Origin: Tetracentron sinense
Lineage: Eukaryota; Streptophyta; Magnoliopsida; Trochodendrales; Trochodendraceae
DNA: 64,000 bases
NCBI GenBank assembly: GCA_015143295.1
Contig: CM026559.1
Coordinates: forward strand, 24,380,826-24,444,825
Reading direction: 5' to 3'
The notes below the pieces were generated by a model, which saw nothing but the letters and a program-made list of their open reading frames with translations, searched no databases and was not told where the DNA came from. Of the stretch, positions 34,003 to 44,297 are shown one piece after another (position 1 is the first letter of the stretch; every line of letters starts with the position of its first letter). A program made the position numbers and the translations under genes.

Positions 34003-34575
34003 CGGTTTGGATTTGGTAGGAGTTTCTAGGTTTAGGCCAAACCTAATTTTCAAATTATGGATTTCGGGCCTCTAGTTGCCCAAATCGGGCAAATGGCCTT
34101 AGAATCTAGCGAATCAAATTCTCACACTTCGGTTGGGTCGAAATACACGCGTTAGAAGAAACGGCATCGAAATCCGACCCCCGATTTGGATTTGGTGGGG
34201 GTTTGTAGGTTTAAGCCAAACATAAGTTTCAAAGTATGGATTTCGGGCATCTCGCTGCTCAAATTGGGCAAACGACCTCGGACTCTAACGAATCAAATTC
34301 CTACACTTCGGTTGGGTCGAAATACATGCGTAAGAAGAAACGACATCGAAATCCGACCCCCGGTTTGGATTTGGTGGGGGTTTGTAGGTTTAAGCAAAAC
34401 CTAAGTTTCAAAGTATGGATTTTGGGACTCTTGCTGCCCAAATCAGGCAAACGACCTCGGAATCTAGCGAAACGAATTCCCACACTTTGATTGGGTCGAA
34501 ATACATGCGTTAGAAAACATGACATTGACATCCGACCCTCGGTTTGGATTTGGTGGGGGTTTATAGGTTTAGGCC
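34003..34575 (+). repeat. 179-bp tandem repeat, about 3.2 units
   Basis: The anchor CGGTTTGGATTTGGT recurs at 34003, 34182 (one mismatch), 34361 and 34540: constant period 179. Each unit contains AGTTTCAAAGTATGGATTT-like, CAAATCGGGCAAACGACC-like and GGTTGGGTCGAAATAC segments. Units differ by a few percent by eye. Period is in the range of plant centromeric satellites, but only three units are here. Confidence 0.9.
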
Positions 34576-34846
34576 AAAGTATGTTAGAGCTATGAATTCG
34601 GCCTCGTTTGTAATGAAATTTCTAAACTTTTATGTGTTTTAATAATTAAACCTTATTAGTATCAGAAATTTGAGATAAATTTGGATGTATGTTGATGAAA
34701 TGCTACACTTCTATGTGTTTGAACTCTATATGTATGAAATATATGACATGACCTTGTTTCTTTGCATATTAATTTTATGGAATCCTTAATTTTTTTTTTC
34801 TGTTCGATATATTCTAATCATCAATTTTATTTTATTGTCTTTATAG

Positions 34847-34905
34847 GAGGGAGCCAGCACACACCACTCTGGTTTTAGACCAGCCAGAGGGAGGAGAGAC
34901 TTAGG
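34847..34905 (+). pseudogene. Possible last exon of the CACTA second gene
   Basis: TTGTCTTTATAG precedes GAGGGAGCCAGCACACACCA, an acceptor-like junction. If joined to the exon ending 31383 the frame stays open for 30 or more codons and is rich in Gly, Ser and Arg. Suggested by position just before the 3' subterminal repeats; not provable by eye. Confidence 0.35.
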
Positions 34906-35129
34906 ATTTATATTTTTTATTTCCGATACTTTTATATGGACATGTATATTTTTATGATGTGTACATACTACGACTATTTGAATGAATTTCTTTTTGTCTT
35001 ATGTAGATTGGATGTTAGAATTTCTTTTCTCTCGATAAATATTTCTGCTGCTCACAGGTACAAAATAATACAGGTAAAAAAAAAAAAAAACCACCAATTC
35101 CATATAAATAGTTTGTTTTTTAAATTGGC

Positions 35130-35461
35130 ACTATTAGCGGCGTTTTTATAACGCCGGAAATGAATAAAAGTTAGTAACGGCATTATACACGACGCCGTTA
35201 TTGAGTAATTATTAACGGCGTACAAGTGATCAATAACGGCGTTTAGTAAACGCCGTTATTGATTAATTATTAGCGGCATTATATACGACGCCGTTATTGA
35301 TTATAGATTTCGAGGCGTTTGGAAAAAACGGCCGTTATATAGATTACCGACGTAGGTATTACCGGCGTTTACACTAGTACGCCGGTAATAACAATAACGG
35401 CGTTTTTTATCCCTTTACCAGCAATATTTTTACGCCGCTAAAAACCTTAAATTTTGTAGTG
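35130..35461. repeat. CACTA 3' subterminal and terminal repeats
   Basis: About 14 words of the AACGGCGTT/AACGCCGTT/TACCGGCGTTT type in both orientations between 35138 and 35440, then AATTTTGTAGTG at the end. Denser than the 5' end. Probable binding array for the element's accessory protein. Confidence 0.88.
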
Positions 35462-35633
35462 GGAGTCGGTATTTCGACGATAGCCTTGGTTTTAGCTGGA
35501 TCAATCTTAATACCTCTTTTGCTGACGATGAAGCAGAGGAGTTTTCCTAATGTGGCTTCGAAGACACATTTGACCGGGTTCAGTTTTAGACCGAACTCTC
35601 TGAGTCTATTATATAGCTTTTTTAGGTCTTCAG
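35462..35633 (-). pseudogene. Gypsy RT, C-terminal part
   Basis: Minus strand reads EDLKKLYNRLREFGLKLNP, KCVFEATLGKLLCFIVS and RGIKIDPAKTKAIVEIPTP, the thumb side of a gypsy RT just after the YVDD block. Its continuation is across the CACTA element at 16405 and its upstream part across the solo LTR at 37867. Joining over the solo LTR gives HPEDLKKL after a one-base frame change. Confidence 0.88.
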
Positions 35634-37866
35634 TGCTAGACATGATGCCCAAAAAAGTCATTTAGATTGTTAGATTCTTATTAATTTGATTAATAAAGAC
35701 TTCTTAATCTATTGTGTATTCATTATGAGTAATTGACCATGATCATGAGATGATCTATACGATATGAGATATCGATAAAGGTCCTTAGGATATATTGTAA
35801 GAAAGTTATGTGATTGGATTATCACAGGTAGATATAACTTTCCAGTTCCTTATACCTTATATATTCACAGCTATGGGTGAAGCTGAGTACTTCACTTATA
35901 TGGCTGCCACTATGCTAAGATGTTCTCAATAGTTGAGATGTACTTCTATCTCGAACTATTGTTGTGGAGACTACACACCAGCATACGGGTGCTTAAATGT
36001 ACACTGACTGATTGCATTCAATGAGAGACCTCTTGCATAAACATACTATCAGATAATTGGTCTCTCATTCACATTGAACAGTTTCAATGATCCTTAGATT
36101 TGATGAGTTCATTTATAACTGAACAGTAATCTGACTGTTTTGATTCCACCAAAGTATTCTCTACCTTAGGGAATATGATACAGTGACAGTTGGATAGTCA
36201 GAAAGTTGATCGAGTCATAATGAATTTTAAACAAGAAATCCATACTCATTAATTTGAGAGATTATCCAAGTTTTGGGTAAGACAGTCAATTAAGCTTAAA
36301 TTATGCGCAGGTGATTTTGAAACAAAATAAGTTTGAAATATATTTTATTTAAAATATATTATACTTATAAAAATATTTTTTTCTCAAAATGTTTCATATG
36401 AGAAAATATTTCTCATGGCTTAATCAGAAGTCTTGGAAACCGGATGATGTGCAATGGGCTATGAGTTAGATAGTATAAATAATCTCGAAGGCCCATTAGG
36501 GATAATGTATTTGGAAGGGTAAATTGAATTAAAAAGTTCATGTGGTGGGATCCGTATTGGTTAATGTTCATACACTGGGATTCAATTGCAACATGGATAT
36601 CTCACGTCACTTGCAATTCCGATGTAATTCCTGTTTAGTGTCAATGGGATAACATTTGGTAAGCCAAGGTAAGAATGCCCCAGAGCAATCTGTGGAGATG
36701 CTCACATAAGAAATACAAGCTCAAACAATTGATTAAATCTTAATCAATTATTTAAAAAATGATTAAATGTTAATAATTGATTAAATAGGTTAAAAGTTAA
36801 TCTATGGTTTAAATTAATTGTTAATTTAAATTAGAGGGTTATATTAGTAATTATTTAATTAACCTAATTAAAGGGGAAATGGGTTTGACCCATATCCATA
36901 AACCCATTAAGAATGGACCTTTAATATGGGCCCAAGCCCATGGGTTTAAACCCTAGAGTGGGGTGTCCACTTTAGTAATCCTAATTGGATTAGGACTTGG
37001 TTACTTGAATAATTATTGAATAATAACTTAATTTATTATGGAATTAAATTCCAATGGTTGGAATGCAATTAGGATTAAGATGAGTTGTAATTGGATTACA
37101 ACTAGGAATCCAAGAAACCCCTAAAGCTCATGTCCCCCTCTTGGCTCACACCCCCCTTTGGTTGTGGTCTCTTAGTTTGACTAGGATTCCTCCCTTTTGT
37201 TGGTTGTTAACTAATCCCTTTAATTAAGGACTCTTCTTTTAAGAAAGACTCTTTAATTAGTAGGATTACTATAACCAAAGTAGTTATAGTTAAACTAGGA
37301 GTTTGTTAATAATAAGAGTTATTCTTAATTAATGACTCTTGAGGGCATATGTTGTAATTGGATTAGGATTGGGAAACCATCGAAATCCTATAAATACACC
37401 ACACCCCCCATGACCATACACTTCTCTCTCTCTCTCTCTCTCTCTCTCGCAATTCTCTCATTCTCTCCTCTCCAACCATGAGCCCCAAGGGAGAATTCTC
37501 TTGGATTTTCATGAGCTACAAGGTGTGTTTCAAGTTGGGTTTTTCATCTTAAGGGTTTTGAACCCTAAGGTTGTGGGTGATAGAAAGTCTACACTATTAC
37601 TCCATCTTCTTCCTCTTGCTTCATCAATTCCAATGAGAGATTCTAAAGCTTCGTGAGGATAACGAAAAATAAGGATCGAGCTTCGAGTATTTCTTTGAGA
37701 ATTCTCTACAAAGAGTTCTGAAGGTTCGAGTGGATTTAGCTTCACCAGTGAACATCATTCACCGAGGTAATATGACTAAAACGAGTAGATGATTTTAGTT
37801 GTTTTCTATGGTGTAAAGATCATCGGGATTCAATTTCTGCATAAATTTTTATCCGGATCCCGTTCA
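35634..37866 (+). mobile_element. Solo copia LTR, 2.2 kb, with 5-bp target duplication
   Basis: Starts TGCTAGACATGATGCCC and ends ATCCCGTTCA, i.e. TG...CA, flanked by TTCAG on both sides (35629-35633 and 37867-37871). The start aligns with the LTR of the copia element at 44298-46495 (TGTTAGACATATATGCC on the minus strand), and both have a TATA box and CT-rich leader in the same relative place, so the families are related. No internal region is present: solo LTRs arise by recombination between two LTRs. Removing it restores the gypsy RT reading. Confidence 0.9.
37387..37396 (+). promoter_or_regulatory. TATA box of the solo copia LTR
   Basis: CCTATAAATA followed 30-60 bases later by a (CT)n tract (37421-37449) that is common in plant leaders. 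It marks the likely transcription start of the former element. Confidence 0.6.
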
Positions 37867-38700
37867 TTCAGGGTGTTGCCTGCAGTAGGTGATTTGACAA
37901 TCATGTCATCTACATAGATTTCAGTTGTCTTGTGGATTATATCGTGGAACAGTGCTGTCATAGCCCTATAATAGGTTGCCCCTACATTCTTGAATTCGAA
38001 AGGCATTACCTTGTAGCAGAATGTGCCCCATGGTGTTATGAAGGAGGTTTTCTCCATATCTTCTTCTGCCATTTTGATCTGGTTGTATCCAGAGAAACCA
38101 TCGATGAATGAGAGTGTCTCATGACCTGCAGTGTTGTCTACTAGGATGTCGATATGCGGGAGAGGAAAGTTATCTTAAGGCTTACCTTATTCCAATTTCG
38201 GTACTTGATACACATTCGGACCTTGCCATCCTTTTTGGGTACCGGCACTATATTGGCTAACCATTCAGGGTAGGTTATTACTGTCAGGAAGCCTACTTTG
38301 ATCTGCTTCTCTACCTCTTCCTTGACTTTTTGTGACCATTCAGTCCTCATCCGTCTCAGTTTCTACTTAACTGGTCTCATCTCAGGGTTCAGGGGCAGTC
38401 TGTGTACTATTAATGCTAGATCTAGGCCTGACATGTCTGCATATGACCAAGCAAAGACATCACTGTAGCTCTTCAGGAAGCTAATCATGTCTATTCTCTG
38501 CTGTGGGCTCATGGTTGTGCTGATCTTCATGAGTTGAGGGTTCTCTTCAGATCCAAAGTTTATGGTCTCGGTGTTCTTGATGTTAGACTGCAGTATTCCT
38601 TCACTATGCTCTAGGAGGTCTAGGATCTCTTGAGGCGATTCTTCTTCCTGCTCTTCGTCATACTGTACTTCTGAAAGTTCAAGAAGGGTTTTGGGGGTAG
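37867..38700 (-). pseudogene. Gypsy reverse transcriptase, N-terminal and catalytic part
   Basis: Minus strand: a linker with PQQRIDMISFLKSYSDVFAW and LDLALIVHRLPLNPEMRPVK (about 38500-38370), a TAG where the family has Gln, then EVEKQIKVGFL, YPEWLANIVPVPKKDGKVRM (about 38270-38210). A one-base loss at about 38175 shifts the frame. Then come HIDILVDNTAGH, FIDGFSGYNQI, KTSFITPWGTFCYKVMPF and the catalytic EIYVDDMIVKS (about 37925-37890). The YVDD aspartates are present. RT would copy genomic RNA in the cytoplasmic particle; stops and the insertion rule this out. Confidence 0.9.
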
Positions 38701-39800
38701 GCCTGTTGGAGGTGATTTCCTGGGAAATCAGTTAGCTTAGTTTAGCATGCTTTTTATTATTTTTGGTGGTTTCAGGACACTAGGCCTTCCAGGGGAAGAG
38801 TCCGTGTGATTTCGTTATCATTCAATTGAAATATTTTATGCAAAACATGATTTTGAGTCAAGATATCAGATTTTCATTTATAAAAACAGATGATTGTTGT
38901 TTACAAAAGTTAACTCAACAAAAAAAGGCCTATAGTGTCCGACATTTGGATTTTCCAATAGGAGCAAAGAGGGAATAGAAGGAGGAGAAAAATGGTACTT
39001 GGTCACTGCTTGATCAGACCAACTTGCCCTGTACTGCGCTTGCCCCAGCCTTGGATGGCCTCGATAGTGAGAGCCTCAGTTCACCAACGAATCAGTGGTC
39101 GGCAACTAGATGATGCTTCAGCACTATTAGAGAGGGTGCGGACCTGCTCTCCTACTTGATCTTCTACTTCTGCGGCATCTTCGACAGTCAGCTCATTGAA
39201 CATTTGTGTCATACTGAAAAACCTATGCATCTGGAATCCCTGAAGATTTGGCATTGGGCTGGGAGTTTAAGACACTGGCAACTGGTGCAAGAGGGATATT
39301 GGGGTAGGCTTTGAAGGTTTTAACTGGGAAGGTTACAAAGATGTAGGGACGGGGTTTTGTTTTCACCAACCGGCTGCTCTTCTTTGTCAGTTTTAAGAGA
39401 TAGTGCTCAAACTTGGGCTTGTATCCTAATCCGAAAGGTGGAGTGTAGCGAGGAGGTATATATCTCTTTCTCATTCTCTGGTTCTTGACTCCCATGCCTA
39501 ACCCTGGCTGTTAGTTCATTCTAGCCATCATCCTGATAAATGGCGGTACTTGCTGCTTGTTTTGCTATTCTATCTAGGTGATAGAACTGACCTGCTCAAA
39601 TTGGTATGTCATGAAGGCAATGCCTTGCCCCAGCTTCTGGACATCCCTGAAGGAACTTGTTAACTCCTCTAATGGGATCATGACCATGTGGTCATCTTGA
39701 ATAAACTGGATTCTCTGATAGAGAGAGGAGGGAATGGCTCCGACCGTGTGGATCCACGACCTCCCAAAGAGCAAAGTGAATGAGGTTGGCACATTCATGA
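38701..39800 (-). pseudogene. Gypsy protease-RT linker region
   Basis: Degenerate region of the polyprotein. Readable parts: MNVPTSFTLLFGRSWIHTVG (39798-39739), SLYQRIQFIQDDHMVMI, and GLGYKPKFEHYLLKL (about 39425-39380), typical of the stretch between protease and RT in this group. The remainder has stops in all frames. No separate function assigned. Confidence 0.7.
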
Positions 39801-40330
39801 CTTGGAGGTTTGTTGGAAATTGAGTAGGTCCGACCCGATGGTAAGGTTAATGTCGCCTAGATTATGCCTTATTGAGTTATCGAAGGCCCTGATGGTGATA
39901 GATCTTTTTTTCACCTGACTGAGGTCCAGACCTAGGCTTTGTAGTGTAGATAATGTACAGACGTTTAGGTCGGAGCCATTGTCGATTAGCACTGATGATA
40001 AAGTTCTGTTCATGCATTGTACTGCAATATAGAATACCCGGGTATGCTCCCTGTCGTCATCCGGTATTTCTTCTTCTATAAAGGAGATGATTCTTGATTC
40101 TAGCACTTGCCCCACCATATGTCCCAGTTTCTCAGGTGTGATTCTTGGTGTTACATGGGCATTGTTAAATACCCGGAGTAGCCGCTTCCGGTGATGCTCG
40201 GAAGTCAAGAGAAGACCCATGATGGAGATCTGGGCTAGATTTTTGCTCAACTGTTGCGTGATGTTGAACTCTTCTGCTTTTCTAAGATTTTCAGTAGAAC
40301 TGCTGAATCTACTGCTTCTTTTTCTAGGTC
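39795..40330 (-). pseudogene. Gypsy aspartic protease
   Basis: Retropepsin that would cleave the polyprotein. Minus strand reads FNITQQLSKNLAQISIMGLL, then a helix-rich spacer and the active-site block SSVLIDNGSDLNVCTLSTL (about 40005-39950), where D-N-G-S replaces D-T-G-S as often in this group. It continues through ITIRAFDNS and GDINLTIG. A frameshift near 39800 separates it from the linker. No ATG start applies, as this is internal to a polyprotein that stays readable upstream of 40250. Confidence 0.85.
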
Positions 40331-40855
40331 TAATACCCTTGCTTTCTCTTTCTCTTTTCCTTTCTCTTTTATCGGCTTAGTCACAGACGGTTGGTACACC
40401 CGACCAGATCGGGTGAGGTTGGCTATGCTTTCACTCTCAATGATGATTGAGTGAAGAGTGGATACATGATTGAGATTAAAAGGTTGAGAGGGGATGTAAG
40501 GGATCCTGATAAGGCCTGTAGAGGTAGAGGCTTGAGCTGGTGCTATGGGCTAATTTGTTGGACAAGGGTCAGTGTAGATAATTTGCTCTTCTTCTGGTTT
40601 AAAAGCGAAGATCTGTATTGGAGACTAGATGGTCTGGATGTTTGATTGGGGAGGGGGATTATGACAGGCGGCTGGTAAAAGGGTCTGATTACACCGTCAT
40701 TCATTGCCGGTGCGTTGGGTCTTGACTACCTTGCTCCGGGCTCTTCCCACTCAATGAAATTCAATTAATTGTTGTGTGATGGCAGTGGTGCCTGGTTGAT
40801 GCTGGTGTTCCCGTGGACCAGCCATAAGTATGTTTTATCTACCTAATTGCTGGTC
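40331..40855 (-). pseudogene. Gypsy gag C-terminal remnant
   Basis: Minus-strand sequence upstream of the protease, with charged Lys/Glu-rich and Pro/Gln-rich stretches and many stops, as expected for the gag-protease spacer. A fragment ITQQLIEFH near 40765 is readable. The upstream gag and LTR are cut off by the copia fragment that begins at 40856. Confidence 0.5.
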
Positions 40856-40864
40856 GTTTTATCT

Positions 40865-41554
40865 ACCTAATTGCTTTTCTACTTCATTTCGGAATTCTTT
40901 AAACTTTTCAAAAGATTCCGACTTATGTTTTATTAGATATATATAATCATATCTAGACTAATCATCTGTGAATGTTATAAAGTAGATAAAACGACCTCTT
41001 GCCAAATGATTCATGGGTCCACATACGTCAGTGTGAATTAATTCCAATATACTAGTGGCTCTCTTTGGTTTGCCTGTAAATGGCTTTTTGGTCATTTTAC
41101 CTTTTAAACAAGGTTCACAAGTTGGATAAGGTTCAACATGTAAATGGTTTAAAGGACCATCCTTTACCAATTTGTTGATCCTATCCAAATTGATATGGCC
41201 TAATCTGAGATGCCATAAGTATGTTGGATTTACAGAATCTCTACCTCTTTTATGAGGCTTCACACTTGTAAACTTATTATCTTCAATGTTATTAACAGAA
41301 TTGCATATAGGATCAAGATAATAAAGACCATTAGAAAATGTGTCAGAAACAATAAATCTATTATTGTACTTGATAACTACACTAGTATCAAAATACACTG
41401 AATAACCAATAGAGATTAAACTAAAAACAGAAATCAAATTTCTGCGCATGTCTGGTACATAGAAATAGTATTTCAAAACTAAAATTCTATCTAAAGCAAA
41501 TTCTAAAACATAAGTCCCGATGGTGATCGTAGCAACACTTTTCTCTGTTCTCAT
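40865..41554 (-). pseudogene. Copia GAG-pre-integrase and integrase start
   Basis: Minus strand from 41554. Pre-integrase block: LKYYFYVPDMRRNLISV, GLYYLDPICN; zinc-binding part LWHLRLGHINLDRINKL with H-x-H and CEPCLKGKMTKKPF with C-x2-C; catalytic start LELIHTDVCGPM (first Asp) and FITFTDD. A TAG follows TDD (40958-40956), after which YIYLIKHKSESFEKFKEF is still readable to about 40866. The zinc ligands are intact. The rest of the core, including the last catalytic Glu, is deleted. Confidence 0.9.
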
Positions 41555-41699
41555 CCTTATATTGACTTCCCTATCACTGAGCTTTCAGTTCTCTTTAAAC
41601 CCTTGGAACATATTTCAAATATGTGAGGTAGATCCAATATCTACATAGCAAGAGTTAGAGGAACCAACAATAAAGTTGGATTCAATGATGAAAGATTCG
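41555..41699 (-). pseudogene. Copia protease remnant
   Basis: Between gag and pre-integrase the minus strand gives SCYVDIGSTSHI then TGA (about 41660-41620). Family members have a D-T-G active site here; this copy has D-I-G and a stop a few residues later. Only a trace of the domain is recognisable. Confidence 0.7.
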
Positions 41700-42540
41700 A
41701 ACAAACCTTCCAAAGGTTTGTCCTTGAGGGATGCTAAGTAAACCCGACATTGCCTCTTCCAGTGACCTGGTTTCTTACAATAGAAGTAGACATTCTGATT
41801 CTTATCCTTGTCCTTCTTCTCAGAAGATGCTTTCTTGTTCTTTTCTTTTTTGCATTTGAGGAACTTGGAGAAATTGGACTTCTTCTTTGCCTTTGCCCTT
41901 AGGCTTAGGCCTCAAAGGTCCAACTCCCTCTGCCACATATGCAAAGATCTTAGTATGCTTCATAAGGTCTTCAGCTCCTTGCAACATGTTTAGGAGCTCT
42001 GGCAAAGCAGTCTCCAACTTGTTCATGTTGAAATTCAACACAAACGCAAAAAAGGATTCTGGGAGAGAGTTTAGGATCGCATCTGTTTGACTCTGTTGAT
42101 TAAGATCTGCACCAAGAGTCAAGAGTTTATTAATGAACCCCATCATCTTGATGATATCCTCCCCAACTGGGCTACCATCAGACATCTTGATTCCCATTAG
42201 TCCTTTAATAGCCAACTGCCTAGTAGTCCTATTCTGTTCCCCAAACATCTCCCTGAGATTTATCATGAGGTCCTTAGCAGTACTGAAACCCTCGTGCTGC
42301 TGTTGAAGGACATTCGACATAGATGTAAGAATGTAGCATTTGGCCAAACTATTTGATTCATGCCACTTTGAGGCTTTCTCAACCTGCTCTGGGTCTGAAT
42401 TACCTCATCAAATTCTGGATAATCGGAAGTAAGAACATAAACAATCTTCTAAGAGATTAGTACAATGTCAAGGTTTCTTTTCTAGTCCACAAAATTAGGA
42501 CTAGTCAAACGATTCTCATCTAGAATCTTGGAAAGGGGAT
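41700..42540 (-). pseudogene. Copia gag (UBN2 type) with zinc knuckle
   Basis: Minus strand. N terminus near 42540 reads NPLSKILDENRLTSPNFVD, then TAG where members have Trp, then NLDIVLIS and a second TAG. The main open part (42347-41820) has SNVLQQQHEGFSTAKDLMIN, QLAIKGLMGIKMSDGSPV and LPELLNMLQGAEDLMKH. The nucleocapsid knuckle (about 41790-41750) reads YFYCKKPGHWKRQC with the first Cys changed to Tyr. The product would form the particle shell. Confidence 0.88.
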
Positions 42541-44279
42541 TTATGGCTATCTACACAATAAAATAAAGCATAAACAATTACATTAATTCACACATATATT
42601 CATCGGATTTTGGGACTTTAAATCTGTGATGATCCTCTCATCTTTCTTCAAATTTCATAATTCCCTTCATTATATGAAATTAGGAAATAAACTTTTTATT
42701 TTAGATGAGTATTGGGATCCTCATAATACACATGTAATCTTCCATTTTAGGATAGTACTACACATGCATTATAAGGTGGACAGTAACTATCCATCACTGA
42801 ACATCTCATTTATAACTCCTTATGTAAATCAGTGATTCTCAATTTTCTTATGACCTCCAAGGACAACATGGTTGCTACTGTTTCAGCCGCCATGTTTCCT
42901 TGTTTAAGTAAAACTCATTATTCTGGTTCGTCATATGATCAAGTAAGGTTATTCCCCTATTTCAGTTGACACTCCTTATTAGGCCATACACAAACTTATC
43001 TACAATAGAAATAAGGCTCTATGAGTTTAATTCAAGCTAAATTATGTCAATACCTTTTGGCAAGACAAGACTCAGGATAATTAATTCCTAGTTTTATTGA
43101 TAATGGAAGACCATAGGATTAATAATGTCATTTAGTATCACTTAATATTTTTCTTATTGGCAATAAAATAATCAGGCATCATCATCATATAAATATTCAT
43201 GATATGAATTATGAAAATTTTCGAGAACAAGATTATCAAGAAGTGATTAAATCCCATTAGCCCTTACAAGGGGTTTTGACCTTACAGTCGAAACCTACTC
43301 ATCCATATAACCTTAGGGTATTTGGATGTCAGTTTAGTGATTCATCTTACTTATCAACCTTTTACAACGTTTAATGTCTTTTCAGACACGACTATCCAAT
43401 AATCTTGTAAGCAAAGGTTTTACATAAAAATCTCCTCATGGATCACAAACTCTACGTCCAAAAGACTACTAGTAATGTGTTGTGTCTAAATATAAATAAT
43501 TTACAATTAAACACAACTCATTAATAAGGGTATAATCCAATTATCCTAAATTATCATAAAAAGCGATAATCACAATTATCTAAGCTTCCGGACTTAAAAG
43601 AAATATTATTAATCATCACATGAATAATAATTATAATTATAATAATATTATAATCACACAATGGGTTCACAAAATCATATGACCTTATCTAATTACAACA
43701 AGGGAATTAAATAAAGCCATACAACTATTGAAGATCTCCTATCTCGCAATGGTTCTCCGGGAAACTCTTTCGGTTGATTTACTCCACCATAAATCAGCAA
43801 CCCTATTCTAAAAAAAAAAGAAAAAGGGAAGGGGGAAGGGGGAAGGAAAGAGAAGGAGGTATGATTTGTGGAACCCATCCAACACATACAATAATAATTA
43901 TTTATCATGATAAATATAATACATTATTATTTTATGCTAGCCTAAGGCTTTCGAGAATAAATTAAACAATTTAATTTAACATGCTAAAAGGATCTCTAAA
44001 TCCTTAAAGGCTTTTAACCAAATTTATATCACTATATACCTATCCTTATCAAATTTCGAGAGATTTAGAAATAATCCAAAACAAAAATTAGTATCACACT
44101 AATTTATAAGGGCTTGATTACTCCCTCAATAACTAGAGGGGAATCCCTTAAACCCTAGGATAGAGATTATTCAATAATTTAGAATCTAAAAAGATTCATC
44201 TCCATGGGTGGCTGAAATTCATAAGGGGGTATTTGGATATAAATAATGATAAAAACAATAAAATCAAATAGAAGTATAG
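42541..44279 (-). other. Copia leader region, no gene
   Basis: About 1.7 kb between the primer site and the gag start. AT-rich with no coding motif; contains a purine-rich (GGGGAA)n-like tract near 43815-43860. Long for a copia leader, so an unrecognised insertion is possible, but I found no terminal repeats. Confidence 0.5.
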
Positions 44280-44296
44280 CCAAGGCTCTGATACCA
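44280..44296 (-). promoter_or_regulatory. Copia primer binding site
   Basis: Minus strand TGGTATCAGAGCCTTGG, one base after the LTR end; complementary to the 3' end of initiator tRNA-Met, which primes minus-strand cDNA synthesis in most copia elements. Confidence 0.9.
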
Positions 44297-44297
44297 T

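Larger units (their letters stand above)
16406..35461 (+). mobile_element. CACTA (En/Spm) DNA transposon, 19 kb, with 3-bp target duplication
   Basis: Starts CACTACAAAATT (16406) and ends AATTTTGTAGTG (35461), 12-bp perfect terminal inverted repeats. GGA lies outside both ends (16403-16405 and 35462-35464), the 3-bp duplication typical of CACTA. Both ends are packed with subterminal AACGGCGTT-type motifs. It carries the two usual genes on the plus strand: TNP2 transposase (21540-25246) and a Transposase_24/TnpA-side gene (29742 on). Other repeats are nested inside. Both genes are disrupted, so the copy is non-autonomous now. It sits inside the gypsy just after RT. Confidence 0.97.
6791..40855 (-). 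mobile_element. Ty3/gypsy Tat-type retrotransposon internal region, split by three insertions
   Basis: One minus-strand polyprotein in four pieces: 40855-37867, 35633-35462, 16405-15289 and 8124-6842. The breaks are a solo copia LTR, a CACTA element and a hAT element, each with its own target duplication; removing each insertion and one duplication joins the protein sense exactly. Domain order gag end, protease, RT, RNase H, second RNase H, integrase fits Ty3/gypsy, and a second RNase H between RNase H and integrase is the hallmark of the Tat group. About 5.5 kb of the element remains. Many in-frame stops and a few frameshifts show long inactivity. The 5' LTR, leader and most of gag are gone. 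Confidence 0.9.

Noticed and set aside
34186-34531. Frames in the 179-bp repeat
   Set aside because: Same repeated peptide on both strands, produced by the tandem structure.
40254-40645. Plus-strand frames opposite the gypsy gag/protease
   Set aside because: Antisense shadows of the minus-strand polyprotein, without motifs.
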